In this document: piece after piece, positions 47,587 to 57,836 of the stretch
Layout of the letters: each line of letters begins with the position of its first letter
How positions within the stretch are numbered: the stretch's first letter is position 1
NCBI GenBank assembly: GCA_016710135.1
Contig: JADJLM010000002.1
Location: forward strand, 597,157-661,156
Direction of reading: 5' to 3'
DNA length: 64,000 nucleotides
From: Nitrosomonas sp.
GTDB lineage: Bacteria; Pseudomonadota; Gammaproteobacteria; Burkholderiales; Nitrosomonadaceae
The notes under the pieces: generated by a model
What the model saw: only the letters and a program-made list of their open reading frames with translations
Told to the model about the DNA's origin: nothing
Databases searched by the model: none
Position numbers and translations under genes: made by a program

Positions 47587-48063
47587 ATGAAAAAAATTAT
47601 TATCAGTACACTAATATGCTTTTTTGTGCTTCCGCTAAATGCAGCAGATGAGACTGATAACCGAAAAGCACTGTTACTCAGTGAGGTGCAACGACATCAT
47701 GTCCTATCCGAGATGCGATCTATGCTTTTAGGGACACAGCAAATTATACAAGCAGTTGCAGAAGACGATATGTTAGCGGTAGCTAGACATGCGCGTATGC
47801 TTGGTATGGAAATGGCGCATAAAGGTGAGGATCATTTGCAATCTGTTCTGCCCGATGATTTTATGCAACTCGGTATGTCAGTTCATAAAAGCTTTGATAA
47901 GATTGCGACAGATGCGGAAATTCTGAAAGATTCCAAGCATACACTGTCTCAGCTAAGTATTACTTTACAGCAATGTGTTACATGCCATTCAGCATACCAA
48001 ATCTGGACAACCGATATACCTGTTGATGCTGAGCCTCACCCAGCTCACCAATTGAGTCATTAA
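47587..48063 (+). CDS. c-type cytochrome, four-helix type
   Basis: 158 residues. Signal peptide (1-20, ending LNAA), then helices, with the haem c site CVTCH at C130, C133 and H134 near the C-terminus (cytochrome c' / c556 placement). Methionines in the helices (M43, M46) are candidates for the other axial ligand. Ammonia oxidisers are rich in such haem proteins. Partner redox chain unknown. Confidence 0.8.
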   Translation: MKKIIISTLICFFVLPLNAADETDNRKALLLSEVQRHHVLSEMRSMLLGTQQIIQAVAEDDMLAVARHARMLGMEMAHKGEDHLQSVLPDDFMQLGMSVHKSFDKIATDAEILKDSKHTLSQLSITLQQCVTCHSAYQIWTTDIPVDAEPHPAHQLSH

Positions 48064-48083
48064 ATAACAATTGAAATTTACGC

Positions 48084-50666
48084 TCAATTACCTATAGCTG
48101 CTGCTACTCGTTCGCGAATATGATTCAGGGATTGTTCAACTTGATCAACCAAAATCAGGCACAATTCACCGGCTTGAAGATTTGTTAATGCCGTATCGAT
48201 TGCTTTAAATTCACCGTGAATTTCCCTTACTTTACTAACGCGTTTGGCATGTTCTAACCCTTCGCGTAGTAACCCTAATACTTCTCCATCCGAACGTCCA
48301 CGCTGGCATTGATCTTGATAAAGCACGATTTCATCAAAAACATCACCCAGAATTTGGGTTTGTAACCGAATATCTTCATTACGACGATCGCCAGCAGCAC
48401 TCAGTACAATGATTCGTTTTTTTGCAGGCAGGTTATCAATCGCATCAACCAATGCTTCGATGGCATCAGGATTATGTCCGTAGTCTGCAATCAAGGTTGC
48501 GTTTCGATAATCGAAGAAATTAAAGCGTCCTGGAACCGTTTGTGCATCACTTACAAAATTTGCTAACCCCGCCCGAATTGTTGTCCAATCAATTCCTAAT
48601 GCCCATCCTGCGGCGATTGCAGCCATGGCATTCTGAATCTGGAATCGAATCAAACCATTTTTCGTTAAGGGAATCTCACTCAATGCAAAGCGTTGCTCAA
48701 TGTCAGCGCCTGATGCGACAATGGTTTTGTTATCCAGATAGATAACGCGTTGTTGCTGAATACGATGGGTCAAGATAACTGGGTTACGATTATTCTGGGT
48801 AAAGTAAATGACCGAACCTGGGCAATGATCAGCCATTTTTACTACGAGCGGATCATCTGCGTTAAGTATTGCAAATCCCTTTTGAGGCGTCACGTTTTCA
48901 ATAACGGCACGCTTCACAAGCGCCACCTCTTCTGAAGTATTAATATGTGCTAGACCAAGATGATCGCCTCTGCCGACATTGGTAACGACCGCTACATCGC
49001 AACGATCAAAACCAAGTCCTTCACGTAATAAACCACCTCGCGCAGTTTCTAACACTGCAGCATCTACACCGGGATGGAACAAAACATTTTTCGCACTCTT
49101 GGGTCCGCTACAATCACCGGTATCAATACAATCACCATCAACAAAAATACCATCCGTGCAAGTCATGCCAACGCGCATCCCATTCAGGGTAAGCATATGG
49201 GTGATAAGCCTCACGGTTGTTGTTTTGCCATTAGTTCCCGTAACTGCGACAACGGGAATACGTCCATTTTCACCCGGAGTGAACATATAATCGATGATCG
49301 ATTCACCGACTGCCCGACCTCTTCCAAAAGAAGGTTGCAAGTGCATACGCAAACCTGGCGCTGCATTCACTTCAATGATCGCTCCTCGTTGCTCTTCTAG
49401 GGGAACACGAATGGAGTCACAAATAATATCAATTCCACAGATATCTAAACCAGTCATTTTTGCTGTCGCTACCGCAGTTGCAAAAATTTCGGGATGAACA
49501 TCGTCCGTGACATCCGTTGCTGTACCGCCAGTTGATAAATTAGCATTATTTCGTAGGATGACACGTACACCTTTGCTTGGTACTGATTCAGCTGAATAAT
49601 CCTGAGTAGCGAGATAGTCTAACGAGATTTGATCAAGATGAACCTTACTCAATAAATTAGTATGTCCTTCACTTCGTAATGGATCACGATTAATCTGCTC
49701 AACTAATTGATTGATAGTATGGATTCCATTTCCAATGACTTGAGGAGGGTCACGCCTTGCTGCCGCAATTACTTTCCCATTTACCACTAACAAGCGATAA
49801 TCGGATCCTCCAATATATTGTTCCACAATTACTTCATCTTCAACAGTTGCGGCAAGTGAGAATGCTAATTTAACTTGCTGCTCTGTCATTAGATTAACGG
49901 CTACGCCCCGACCATGATTACCATCCTTCGGTTTGATCACAACAGGTAGGCCGATCTCACAAGCAGTTATCCAAGCATCATCTGTGTTGATGACACATCG
50001 TCCCAGGGGAACTGGTATTCCTGCTGCTTGTAATAGCAACTTGGTTAATTGCTTATCCTGAACAATGGACTCAGCAATTGCATTGGTAGCATCGCTCTCG
50101 GTTGCCTGAATTCGCCTTTGTTTACTTCCCCAGCCGAATTGTACTAGGCTACCATTCGTCAAACGACGATAGGGGATACCTCTGGCAATTGCCGCTTTGA
50201 CAATTGCGCCAGTACTAGGACCCAAACGGATATCTTCATAAAGTGTACGCATGCGCTGCAAAGCATGGTTTAAACCGAAAGGAAGATTTTTAATTGCTGC
50301 GATACATAAATCATATGCATATTGAAAGGCAAGCTGACCTACTGCTTCTTCACTATATTCAACGATAATACGATAGCTAGCCTTATCAGGCATTGAGATT
50401 GTTTGTCCGAACGTAACGGGGCACCCAATCTGGGTTTGCAGACCTAGCGCCGCAAATTCGAGTACTTGTGCAATGGCTCTAACGTCATGCTTACAAGCAG
50501 GGTACCGTAATGCAATCTCAGGAAAGCGTTCACGAAGGCGTGATTCAAATTCAGGAATATCCTCAATCAAGCATGTATCTTTATCGAACGATAATAAAGC
50601 TTCGATCGAAGGATGTTTACTCCATAAATTCGGACCTCGTAATACACGACTTTGTATTAATTTCAT
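48084..50666 (-). CDS. cphA: cyanophycin synthetase, full length
   Basis: 860 residues. Polymerises Asp and Arg into cyanophycin with ATP. N-terminal domain (about 1-155), ATP-grasp domain (about 155-470; KPKDGNHGRGVAV, IEVNAAPGLRMH), and a Mur-ligase-like domain with P-loop VTGTNGKTTTVRL, VVTNVGRGDHLG and the late YGHNPDAIEALVDAI and SAAGDRRNED. All three parts are complete. It abuts the paralogue (one base gap). A store of nitrogen and carbon is fitting for an ammonia oxidiser, though degradation genes (cyanophycinase) are not in the window. Confidence 0.93.
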   Translation of the reverse strand: MKLIQSRVLRGPNLWSKHPSIEALLSFDKDTCLIEDIPEFESRLRERFPEIALRYPACKHDVRAIAQVLEFAALGLQTQIGCPVTFGQTISMPDKASYRIIVEYSEEAVGQLAFQYAYDLCIAAIKNLPFGLNHALQRMRTLYEDIRLGPSTGAIVKAAIARGIPYRRLTNGSLVQFGWGSKQRRIQATESDATNAIAESIVQDKQLTKLLLQAAGIPVPLGRCVINTDDAWITACEIGLPVVIKPKDGNHGRGVAVNLMTEQQVKLAFSLAATVEDEVIVEQYIGGSDYRLLVVNGKVIAAARRDPPQVIGNGIHTINQLVEQINRDPLRSEGHTNLLSKVHLDQISLDYLATQDYSAESVPSKGVRVILRNNANLSTGGTATDVTDDVHPEIFATAVATAKMTGLDICGIDIICDSIRVPLEEQRGAIIEVNAAPGLRMHLQPSFGRGRAVGESIIDYMFTPGENGRIPVVAVTGTNGKTTTVRLITHMLTLNGMRVGMTCTDGIFVDGDCIDTGDCSGPKSAKNVLFHPGVDAAVLETARGGLLREGLGFDRCDVAVVTNVGRGDHLGLAHINTSEEVALVKRAVIENVTPQKGFAILNADDPLVVKMADHCPGSVIYFTQNNRNPVILTHRIQQQRVIYLDNKTIVASGADIEQRFALSEIPLTKNGLIRFQIQNAMAAIAAGWALGIDWTTIRAGLANFVSDAQTVPGRFNFFDYRNATLIADYGHNPDAIEALVDAIDNLPAKKRIIVLSAAGDRRNEDIRLQTQILGDVFDEIVLYQDQCQRGRSDGEVLGLLREGLEHAKRVSKVREIHGEFKAIDTALTNLQAGELCLILVDQVEQSLNHIRERVAAAIGN

Positions 50667-50667
50667 A

Positions 50668-52983
50668 CTATAACCCTTGCACTTCTGTTATTTCCTGGAG
50701 GAGTTGGTCTTGGCAAAGTATTTTTTGCTGACTGGATCCAAACGCTTCAATCCCCACCCGCATTACATCCGGCGATACACCTAACGCCCAAGCAGCAGCG
50801 ATTGCCGCTAAAATATTTTCGATTTCTACCACGACATACTTGCTGCCAGCAGGTGGTAAGAGCTCAGCGAGCTGGATCAAGACCATTTCATCCATACCGT
50901 TGATCAGTAAAATACTACCATCGCGTACGATTACTGCCCGTTTTCCGGAGATTTCTCCTGAGCCCTTAGCACGGTGCTCTTTGATACTTGGTAAATCAGG
51001 ATCGACACTAAAATAAATCACTTCGCCGTGACAAAGCTGTGACATGGTTACTAGCATTGAATCTCTCGCATTCAGAATAGCTGCGCCAGAAGGCAGAGTA
51101 ATTTCTTTGATTACATCATCGATTGCTGCCGCAGTTGGTGTGACAACATCAACCTGAGTCCGCATTACGGCATACACTTGTTCTTGTGTCGCTATTCCAT
51201 AGAAGCCGTAGTGTAAATTTGGATCAATATTCGTAATAATCCCCACCTGACAACTGTCGTAAGCCAATCCTTGTCTCAAAAGAGTATTAAAGCTATTTTC
51301 CAAAATTGCAACATCAATCATCCGGTTCATTAACACTCGATTTGCTGCTGGCCAATTTGCAGAATTTTTCTCATCAATTCGTTTATGTTCAAAGAACAAT
51401 CCCTTACTCGAAGCCAGTCCTACTCGTCTTCCCGATAAACTAACAAGTTTTGTTAACAAATGTGCAACAGTCGTTTTGCCATAGCTTCCAGTAATCCCAA
51501 TAACTGGAATACGACCATTACCTTTTTTAGGGAAAAGATGCTCAACGATAGCTTTGCCAACCGGTCGAGGTTTGCCAACTGCTGGTTTAATATGCATCAG
51601 TAGGCTGGGGCCGGCATTAACTTCTACAATTGCTCCAGATTGTTCTACTAAAGGCTTTGTGATATCTTCAACAACAAGATCGATACCGGCAATATCTAGT
51701 CCGATTACACGTGCAGCTAAAGCTGCAGTTTTGGCAATACTCGGGTGAACTTCATCGGTCACATCAAATGCATGATTGCCATTTCGTTGAATGAGTACTC
51801 TTGTATTAATGGGTATAATAGAGTCCGCTGAATAGCCTTGACGTGCTATTTCCAATTGGGCGGCACTATCTAATCGGATAAGATTAAGCGGATGGTCTTC
51901 ACTTGTCCCTCGTCTGTGATCTGAGTTAATTTGTTGTTCAATTAATTCGGCAATGGAAGAAACACCATTACCTACTACGGAAATCATATCTCCTCGAGTG
52001 GCTGCGACGAGTTCACCATTCACGACGAGAAGTCGATGCTCAAATCCGGATACAAATCGTTCAACTAACACGCCACTACCTTCCTGCAATGCAACTGTAT
52101 AAGCGGATTCAATTTCTTCTCGTTGGCTTAACTCGATGAATACCCCTCGCCCATGATTTCCATCACACGGTTTAATAACGATCGGTAAACCTAGCTCTTT
52201 TGCTGTTTGCCACGCATCTTCTGGGCTATGGGTAACACGTCCTTCAGGAACAGGAATGCCACAAGCACGCAGCAAATTCTTGGTCAGCTCTTTATCACGC
52301 GCAATATTTTCTGCAATAGCGGAAGTGCGATCTGTCTCAGCAGTCCAAATATGGTGGCTGCTCGATCCATAGCCTAATTGGACCAGATTCCCCTTGGAAA
52401 GCAAACGAATTGCAGGAATATTACGTTCAGCTGCAGCATCAACAATGCAGGCCGTCGAGGGGCCTAGCCATAATGAATCTACCATATCTCGTAATTGAGC
52501 AATTGCTGCTTGAACGTCATAATCAACCTGGTTTTCTTCAAGTCCCATCGCTGCAAGAATTAACTCACGTGCTGCAAATAACGCTTGTTTGGTAATCTCT
52601 GCATGCCAGGCACTAACTACAACCCAATAGACCCCTCGCTCAGCAGTTTCGCGCGCACGCCCAAATCCCCCTTTCATACCAGCCAGGTTTTGTAGTTCTA
52701 ATGTAACATGCTCAAGAATATGGCAAGGCCACGTTCCCTCACGTACTCGCTGTAAAAAACCACCGCGTTCTTCATAGCTACAGCGATGCTCAACTAAAGA
52801 TGGTAGCCACGCTACTAGGTGCTCATAAAAACCTGGAATAATATGAGACGGATAATCCTCAAGTGCACCGATATCAACTAATGCTTCTACGACTGGATAA
52901 TAGGTCCACCGATTCGGGCCGTTTAAATGGACAATTTCAAGAAATTTAAGATCAAATTGACGATTGGAATATTTATTCTGCAT
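50668..52983 (-). CDS. cyanophycin synthetase paralogue lacking the C-terminal lobe
   Basis: 771 residues, same N-terminal and ATP-grasp layout (KPCDGNHGRGVFI, IVEVNAGPSLLMH; LGPSTACIV as in the first copy). In the Mur-ligase part the P-loop is ITGSYGKTTVAHL, and the segment matching VVTNVGRGDHLG reads IITNIDPNLHYG. The protein ends where cphA continues with the lid lobe carrying YGHNPDAIEAL, so about 120 residues are absent. This resembles the C-terminally shortened CphA2 of cyanobacteria, which joins beta-Asp-Arg dipeptides; equivalence is inference. Upstream of cphA in one transcript. Confidence 0.88.
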   Translation of the reverse strand: MQNKYSNRQFDLKFLEIVHLNGPNRWTYYPVVEALVDIGALEDYPSHIIPGFYEHLVAWLPSLVEHRCSYEERGGFLQRVREGTWPCHILEHVTLELQNLAGMKGGFGRARETAERGVYWVVVSAWHAEITKQALFAARELILAAMGLEENQVDYDVQAAIAQLRDMVDSLWLGPSTACIVDAAAERNIPAIRLLSKGNLVQLGYGSSSHHIWTAETDRTSAIAENIARDKELTKNLLRACGIPVPEGRVTHSPEDAWQTAKELGLPIVIKPCDGNHGRGVFIELSQREEIESAYTVALQEGSGVLVERFVSGFEHRLLVVNGELVAATRGDMISVVGNGVSSIAELIEQQINSDHRRGTSEDHPLNLIRLDSAAQLEIARQGYSADSIIPINTRVLIQRNGNHAFDVTDEVHPSIAKTAALAARVIGLDIAGIDLVVEDITKPLVEQSGAIVEVNAGPSLLMHIKPAVGKPRPVGKAIVEHLFPKKGNGRIPVIGITGSYGKTTVAHLLTKLVSLSGRRVGLASSKGLFFEHKRIDEKNSANWPAANRVLMNRMIDVAILENSFNTLLRQGLAYDSCQVGIITNIDPNLHYGFYGIATQEQVYAVMRTQVDVVTPTAAAIDDVIKEITLPSGAAILNARDSMLVTMSQLCHGEVIYFSVDPDLPSIKEHRAKGSGEISGKRAVIVRDGSILLINGMDEMVLIQLAELLPPAGSKYVVVEIENILAAIAAAWALGVSPDVMRVGIEAFGSSQQKILCQDQLLQEITEVQGL

Positions 52984-53069
52984 GAAACTATCTTGAATAG
53001 GAAAACACTATTGATTAACGCAGTAAGTAACAATTGGTTTACATAAAATTCTAAAATTAACTTTTGGCA

Positions 53070-53546
53070 TTAGAGGAAGCGATCAAGCAGCTTGGCGCTA
53101 TGGTGATTTAATTTAGTACGATCTCTGATTAAAAAATGTATGCCATATTGATCGGTAATCAGTAAAGCGGTTAATGATAATCGACGAATTGCTTCCTCTC
53201 CTTTGAGCGTGAAACAGGTATCGCCCCGATCTGTTTCCACCCACCATATGCATGGAGTAATAAAGCTTGAAACACTATTGATCTGCTTGATTTCAGGCAT
53301 GAAATCTCGATGCGTAAGTTCTTCTTCAATTAACCTACGCGATTCTGTCGGAAGATCCTGAAGATTTTCTATCCACATTAATTCGTTACCTTGGTGATCA
53401 ACGAGCGCAATTCCCTCATCAGGTGCACTAATCGGAAAAGCTCGAATCGCAAGTACTTGGTGATTCTTTTGCTGAATCTCATCAAGTAATGTCAGCCTGT
53501 TCTTCGAATCTCGGCTTAGCTTAAACGCTGCGTAATTCATTTCCAT
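53070..53546 (-). CDS. DUF1854 protein, cyanophycin-associated
   Basis: 158 residues; soluble, no membrane segment. SSFITPCIWWVETDRGDTCF and the EEELTHRDFMPEI region fit DUF1854, a family found beside cyanophycin synthetases and an ABC transporter. Its start overlaps the transporter's end by ten bases, so they are coupled. Role unknown; perhaps a partner of the transporter or of the polymer. Confidence 0.85.
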   Translation of the reverse strand: MEMNYAAFKLSRDSKNRLTLLDEIQQKNHQVLAIRAFPISAPDEGIALVDHQGNELMWIENLQDLPTESRRLIEEELTHRDFMPEIKQINSVSSFITPCIWWVETDRGDTCFTLKGEEAIRRLSLTALLITDQYGIHFLIRDRTKLNHHSAKLLDRFL

Positions 53547-55681
53547 TCCTTCGTTGGATTGGATTCATGGTTGTTGGAATCGACCGGCGAAGACAGGTCG
53601 GCATCGGCATGGCCTGTTTGCGACAGATATAGCTGGTAATAATAGCCTTGCTTAGCCATTAGCGTTGCATGATTGCCGACCTCAATTATTTTTCCTCGAT
53701 CGAGGACTATCAGTCTATTGGCTTGGCGTAATGTTGATAATCGATGTGCAATCGCAATTGTGGTCCGTCCTCGCACTAAATTATCTAGGGCAGCTTGTAT
53801 TTCTCGTTCTGTCTTGCTATCAACCGAGGAGGTTGCTTCATCGAGTATTAATATGCGGGGATTAATGAGTAATGCTCGCGCAATCGAAATCCGTTGACGC
53901 TCTCCTCCTGAAAGCGCTTGTCCTCGCTCTCCAACTAATGAATCGTAACCATGGGGCTGTTTAAGTATAAATTCATGAGCATGAGCAGCTCTTGCAGCAG
54001 CAACAATTTCTTGGCGCGTTGCAAGGGGTTTCCCATATGCAATGTTTTCTGCAATTGTGCCAAAAAATAAAAAAGGCTCCTGTAAGACTAATCCTATATG
54101 TTTTCGATACTCAGCGATAGGAAATGATCGAATATCGATGCCGTCGATCAGAATAGCACCTTCAGTTACATCGTAAAAACGACAAATCAAATTGATGAGT
54201 GTGCTTTTTCCTGATCCACTATGGCCAACCAAGCCAATCATTTCTCCCGGCTCGATAATCAGATTAATATTATGAGTTACACGCCTTGTCCCATAGCGAA
54301 ACCCCACATGCTGTAATTCGATACGGCCTTTAATATTGGGAAGATGAATGAGCCTAGTGGGTTCAGGTACACGGGATACATGATCTAATATTTCAAAAAT
54401 ACGCTTAGTTCCTGCGGCGGCTTTTTGCGTGACCGAAACCATTCGACTCATTGAATCTAAGCGCAAGTAAAAGCGCCCAAGATAGGCTAAAAATGCTGTC
54501 AGAACCCCTACCGTTATTTGATTTTCAGATACTTGCCAAATACCGAAAATCCACACAATTAATAATCCAATCTCGGTCAGCAATGTTACAGTTGGCGTAA
54601 ATAAAGACCAAATCTTATTTACGCGATCGTTAATTTCCAAATTACGCTGGTTGGCGTCATAAAAACGTTTTACTTCGCGTTCTTCTTGCGCAAATGCCTT
54701 TACCACTCGGATACCGGGTATAGTATCTGCAAGCACATTGTTTACATCTGCCCAAACACGATCAACTTTTTCAAAGCCAGTTCGAAGTCTGTCGCGAACT
54801 AAATGAATTAACCATGCAATAAATGGAAGTGGTAATAGTGTAATCAGTGCTAGCCAGGGATTAATTGACACTAAGATCATTGCAGTCATGATCATCATGA
54901 TCACATCGGTAGCAAAATCGAGCAAATGCAAAGAAAGAAATAAATTGATACGATCAGTTTCTGCACCAATTCGCGCCATTAAATCACCCGTGCGCTTTGC
55001 TCCAAAATATTCGTGTGAGAGTTTTAATAAGTGATTGTAAGTTGTGGTGCGGAGATCTGCTCCCATTCGCTCTGATACTCTGGCTAGAATATAAGTTCTA
55101 GACCATCCTAATATCCATGCAAGCACTGCAGCGCCCAATAAACCTGAAAGATAATACGTTGCTAGATCGACATTAAGCGGGTTACCATTTTGGTAAGGAA
55201 TAAGTACTTCATCCATTAAAGGCATCGTCAAGTAAGGTGGTACCAGTGTTGCTGCAGTGCTGGCGAGCATCAGCAAGAAACCGATCAGTAAACGGGCTTT
55301 GTATGGTTTTGCAAAACGCCATAACCTTAACAAAATCCAGGTAGAAACAGTGTCTTGAGGCGTTTGCTCTTCTATCGATGTCGAAACTTTCTCAGTGAAT
55401 CCTATTTCATCATGTGTGGAATCAGTGATTAAATCCTTTGGGCGGCCTTTTAAATAATGATTTAATTGCTGGTTGAAACATTTTATTAGATGATGAGCAG
55501 AGTGAATCTCGCTAACCGTATAACACCAATGGGAAAGCCGTGATTGAGTATCAAATAATTCGATATGACCTACACCTGCATGCTCGTAAGTGGTTAGCGC
55601 TAACTCTTTCTGATAATGGAAACTACACCAATGCGTCTCATCTTGCATTTTTGAGAGTAAGCGTTCATTGGAAACGAGCAA
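53537..55681 (-). CDS. ABC exporter, cyanophycin-associated
   Basis: 714 residues. An N-terminal soluble extension of about 110 residues, a six-helix type I exporter domain (about 130-430), and an ATPase with Walker A GLVGHSGSGKSTLIN, signature LSGGERQRIS and Walker B ILILDEATSS. Half-size transporters of this kind recur with DUF1854 and cphA; the cargo is unknown. First gene of the minus-strand cyanophycin transcription unit. Confidence 0.9.
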   Translation of the reverse strand: MLVSNERLLSKMQDETHWCSFHYQKELALTTYEHAGVGHIELFDTQSRLSHWCYTVSEIHSAHHLIKCFNQQLNHYLKGRPKDLITDSTHDEIGFTEKVSTSIEEQTPQDTVSTWILLRLWRFAKPYKARLLIGFLLMLASTAATLVPPYLTMPLMDEVLIPYQNGNPLNVDLATYYLSGLLGAAVLAWILGWSRTYILARVSERMGADLRTTTYNHLLKLSHEYFGAKRTGDLMARIGAETDRINLFLSLHLLDFATDVIMMIMTAMILVSINPWLALITLLPLPFIAWLIHLVRDRLRTGFEKVDRVWADVNNVLADTIPGIRVVKAFAQEEREVKRFYDANQRNLEINDRVNKIWSLFTPTVTLLTEIGLLIVWIFGIWQVSENQITVGVLTAFLAYLGRFYLRLDSMSRMVSVTQKAAAGTKRIFEILDHVSRVPEPTRLIHLPNIKGRIELQHVGFRYGTRRVTHNINLIIEPGEMIGLVGHSGSGKSTLINLICRFYDVTEGAILIDGIDIRSFPIAEYRKHIGLVLQEPFLFFGTIAENIAYGKPLATRQEIVAAARAAHAHEFILKQPHGYDSLVGERGQALSGGERQRISIARALLINPRILILDEATSSVDSKTEREIQAALDNLVRGRTTIAIAHRLSTLRQANRLIVLDRGKIIEVGNHATLMAKQGYYYQLYLSQTGHADADLSSPVDSNNHESNPTKEWK

Positions 55682-55895
55682 TATTCCTTTGGAAAAAATA
55701 ATTGATCAGTTAAATCCAGTTCTAACCAAGTCAGAATGGTCTCATTCTTGGCTAACTGTGAGCAAATTTGCTCATTCCAAATCGATGGGAGTGGAGAAAT
55801 AAGACGACTCTCTTTAAATGAGCAACTAGGTTACTAGACTGTGAGTTTGTTAAGGGAAGATGCCATGCCATTCTGAAAAAAATGGAGAAATTGAG

Positions 55896-56276
55896 TTACT
55901 GAGCGCTTTCTGAGCGCTCGTCCGTTTTTCTCCATTTTTCAATAATCGGTAGTAATTTACCGGGTGGTAAATTTTCTAATTTTTTGTATCGATCCCTAGC
56001 CAATTTTTTTTGCTCTGTAGTCAACCGACTCCAATTACGCATTTGTGATTGGATTCGTTGCTGCTCCTGCGGTGACCTTTTGAGATAATGTTTCGTAATT
56101 CTGAGCCATTTCTTTTTCAGCGTAGGCTCCATCTCATCCCATTCATGCGCAAGTGGCTGTAGAATAATTTTTTGGTAAGGCTTGAGAGACGACCAAGCAT
56201 GCTTTTGCTCTGAAAATGCAGTGATGGGAAACATCAAAAACAGCAAAATTGGAATTAATGCGTAGAGTCTAGCCAT
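55896..56276 (-). CDS. DUF3106 protein
   Basis: 126 residues with a signal peptide (about 1-22). Arg/Lys/Trp-rich helices: WSSLKPYQKIILQPLAHEWD and QRIQSQMRNWSRLTTEQKK, as in DUF3106. The basic repeated helices resemble Spy/CpxP-like periplasmic proteins. Overlaps the upstream DUF3619 gene by 22 bases. Confidence 0.85.
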   Translation of the reverse strand: MARLYALIPILLFLMFPITAFSEQKHAWSSLKPYQKIILQPLAHEWDEMEPTLKKKWLRITKHYLKRSPQEQQRIQSQMRNWSRLTTEQKKLARDRYKKLENLPPGKLLPIIEKWRKTDERSESAQ

Positions 56277-56635
56277 TTATCAAAGTTGTCATCTATGTAA
56301 GCATCAACGGGCAAATCATCGGCCATAATCATGGTATCGATTACTGCGATTTCATCATTCTCAAGATAAGATTTTCCCAGAATAGTCGCCCAGGTAAAAG
56401 CTAATAAAAACAGGGCTAGCCAGAATAGCTTGGTTAAGTCGAAATGCCAATGATGTCCTCCACTATGCGCGGATAGACCAAGGCCGGTATGAACAATTTT
56501 TTCTGACGGATGTAATCGATTTAAAGCATTTCTCCGAGCAGTTTGTAGTCGATGCAATGTATTCTGATTAATATTCACTAAACCTTCATCGAGTAATTTA
56601 GCAATATTTTTCCCCACAGCCTCTTCTTCATTCAT
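56255..56635 (-). CDS. DUF3619 membrane protein, likely anti-sigma partner
   Basis: 126 residues. A cytoplasmic N-terminal half (NINQNTLHRLQTARRNALNR), one membrane helix (LFWLALFLLAFTWATIL) and an acidic tail. Members sit with an ECF-type sigma factor in betaproteobacteria; a regulatory anti-sigma role is inferred from context. Overlaps the sigma gene by four bases. Confidence 0.82.
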   Translation of the reverse strand: MNEEEAVGKNIAKLLDEGLVNINQNTLHRLQTARRNALNRLHPSEKIVHTGLGLSAHSGGHHWHFDLTKLFWLALFLLAFTWATILGKSYLENDEIAVIDTMIMADDLPVDAYIDDNFDKWLDSTH

Positions 56636-57207
56636 AATTTAACTCCTTTTGCTCTTAGTATTGTAGCAAGTGCATGTGTTGCACGGGAACAATGTGTTTT
56701 GACACTTCCTTCAGAACATCCCATCACGATTGCTGTTTCATAAACATCCATCTCTTCCCAATAACGCAGCAAGAATGCTTCCCGTTGACGAGCAGGTAAT
56801 GTTTCAATCGCTTGTTCAATCAGGCTAATGAGTTGTTTCTGCTCAAGCTGAACGTTCGGATTACTTTCATTAGTGGAATTGCTATTGACTTGTAATGTCT
56901 CTAATAGATCGGAGTATTCGTTATCTTTTTCTTCGGATTCTGATGAAAAAGCAGAAAATAGTGTAACCCAAGTCGAGCGAGTTTTTTGTCGACGATAATG
57001 ATCGGTAATCGTATTTTGTAGAATACGTTGAAACAGCAGTGGCAATTCGGTAGCTGGCTTATCACTATATTTTTCAGTTAGCTTAAGCATCGAATCCTGA
57101 ACAATATCTAATGCCGCTTGCTCATCACGAACAGCATATAATGCCTGCTTATAAGCGCGAATCTCAACATCACTCAAAAAATCAGAAAATTGCTGTCTTG
57201 TAGCCAA
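56632..57207 (-). CDS. ECF-type RNA polymerase sigma factor
   Basis: 191 residues with region 2 (ALYAVRDEQAALDIVQDSML) and region 4 (LPARQREAFLLRYWEEMDVY ... CSEGSVKTHCSRA). It reads first in the sigma-DUF3619-DUF3106 operon. Probably controls an envelope or metal stress response together with its partners; the regulon is unknown. The region 57208-57435 upstream shows no gene. Confidence 0.9.
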   Translation of the reverse strand: MATRQQFSDFLSDVEIRAYKQALYAVRDEQAALDIVQDSMLKLTEKYSDKPATELPLLFQRILQNTITDHYRRQKTRSTWVTLFSAFSSESEEKDNEYSDLLETLQVNSNSTNESNPNVQLEQKQLISLIEQAIETLPARQREAFLLRYWEEMDVYETAIVMGCSEGSVKTHCSRATHALATILRAKGVKL

Positions 57208-57435
57208 GTTACTATTCTATTAATCTAGCCTCACTAGGATCGACCGGTTTAATTCAGTAAGATCGAAGCGCACTAATCAAACTTATATTTATTGCGGATA
57301 AATTGATTATAAGCACTCCCTATTGCTATAAATAGCAAAGCTGGTGTGAGGTTTTAGTTAATAGAAGTAAAATTGATCGAGCAACAGCGGACACATTTAC
57401 AAAAAATAAAGGCAAAGAATCGGGATTAGTGTGCA

Positions 57436-57509
57436 TGGAGGCGGGGGTCGGAATTGAACCGGCGTAGACGGCTTTGCAGGCCGCTGCATGACCACTCTGC
57501 CACCCCGCC
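57436..57509 (-). tRNA. tRNA-Cys (GCA)
   Basis: Cloverleaf on the minus strand, 5' end at 57509, encoded CCA at 57438-57436. Anticodon GCA (57475-57477 on the plus strand as TGC). Acceptor GGCGGGG pairs with CCCCGCC; T-loop GGTTCAATTCC is present. Confidence 0.97.
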
Positions 57510-57610
57510 ATGATAGCTTGAACTAAAAACTAGCTTAGCAACGAAAACAAATGAAGGATTCTCTTGGGCTACGCTTTATTCGTCCAGGAATCATTTATTA
57601 ATAGAAATAT

Positions 57611-57686
<76 letters not shown>

Positions 57687-57836
57687 AAGCAAGAGCGCAT
57701 ACATTGAAACAGTTAGTGGATTATAAAGATGTCAGCCTATTTGTCAAGAAAAGTGGGTTGAATGTGTAGTAATTGACGCGATAGGCTTTCAACAGTACCA
57801 TACCCAGTTTTGATGTGGAAATAGGATTAAGCAAAA

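Noticed and set aside
48979..49290. 103-codon plus-strand ORF inside cphA
   Set aside because: Antisense shadow of the Mur-ligase domain; no ribosome-binding site and cphA is complete on the other strand.
57326..57511. 61-codon minus-strand ORF over tRNA-Cys
   Set aside because: It reads straight through the tRNA gene, a common artefact.
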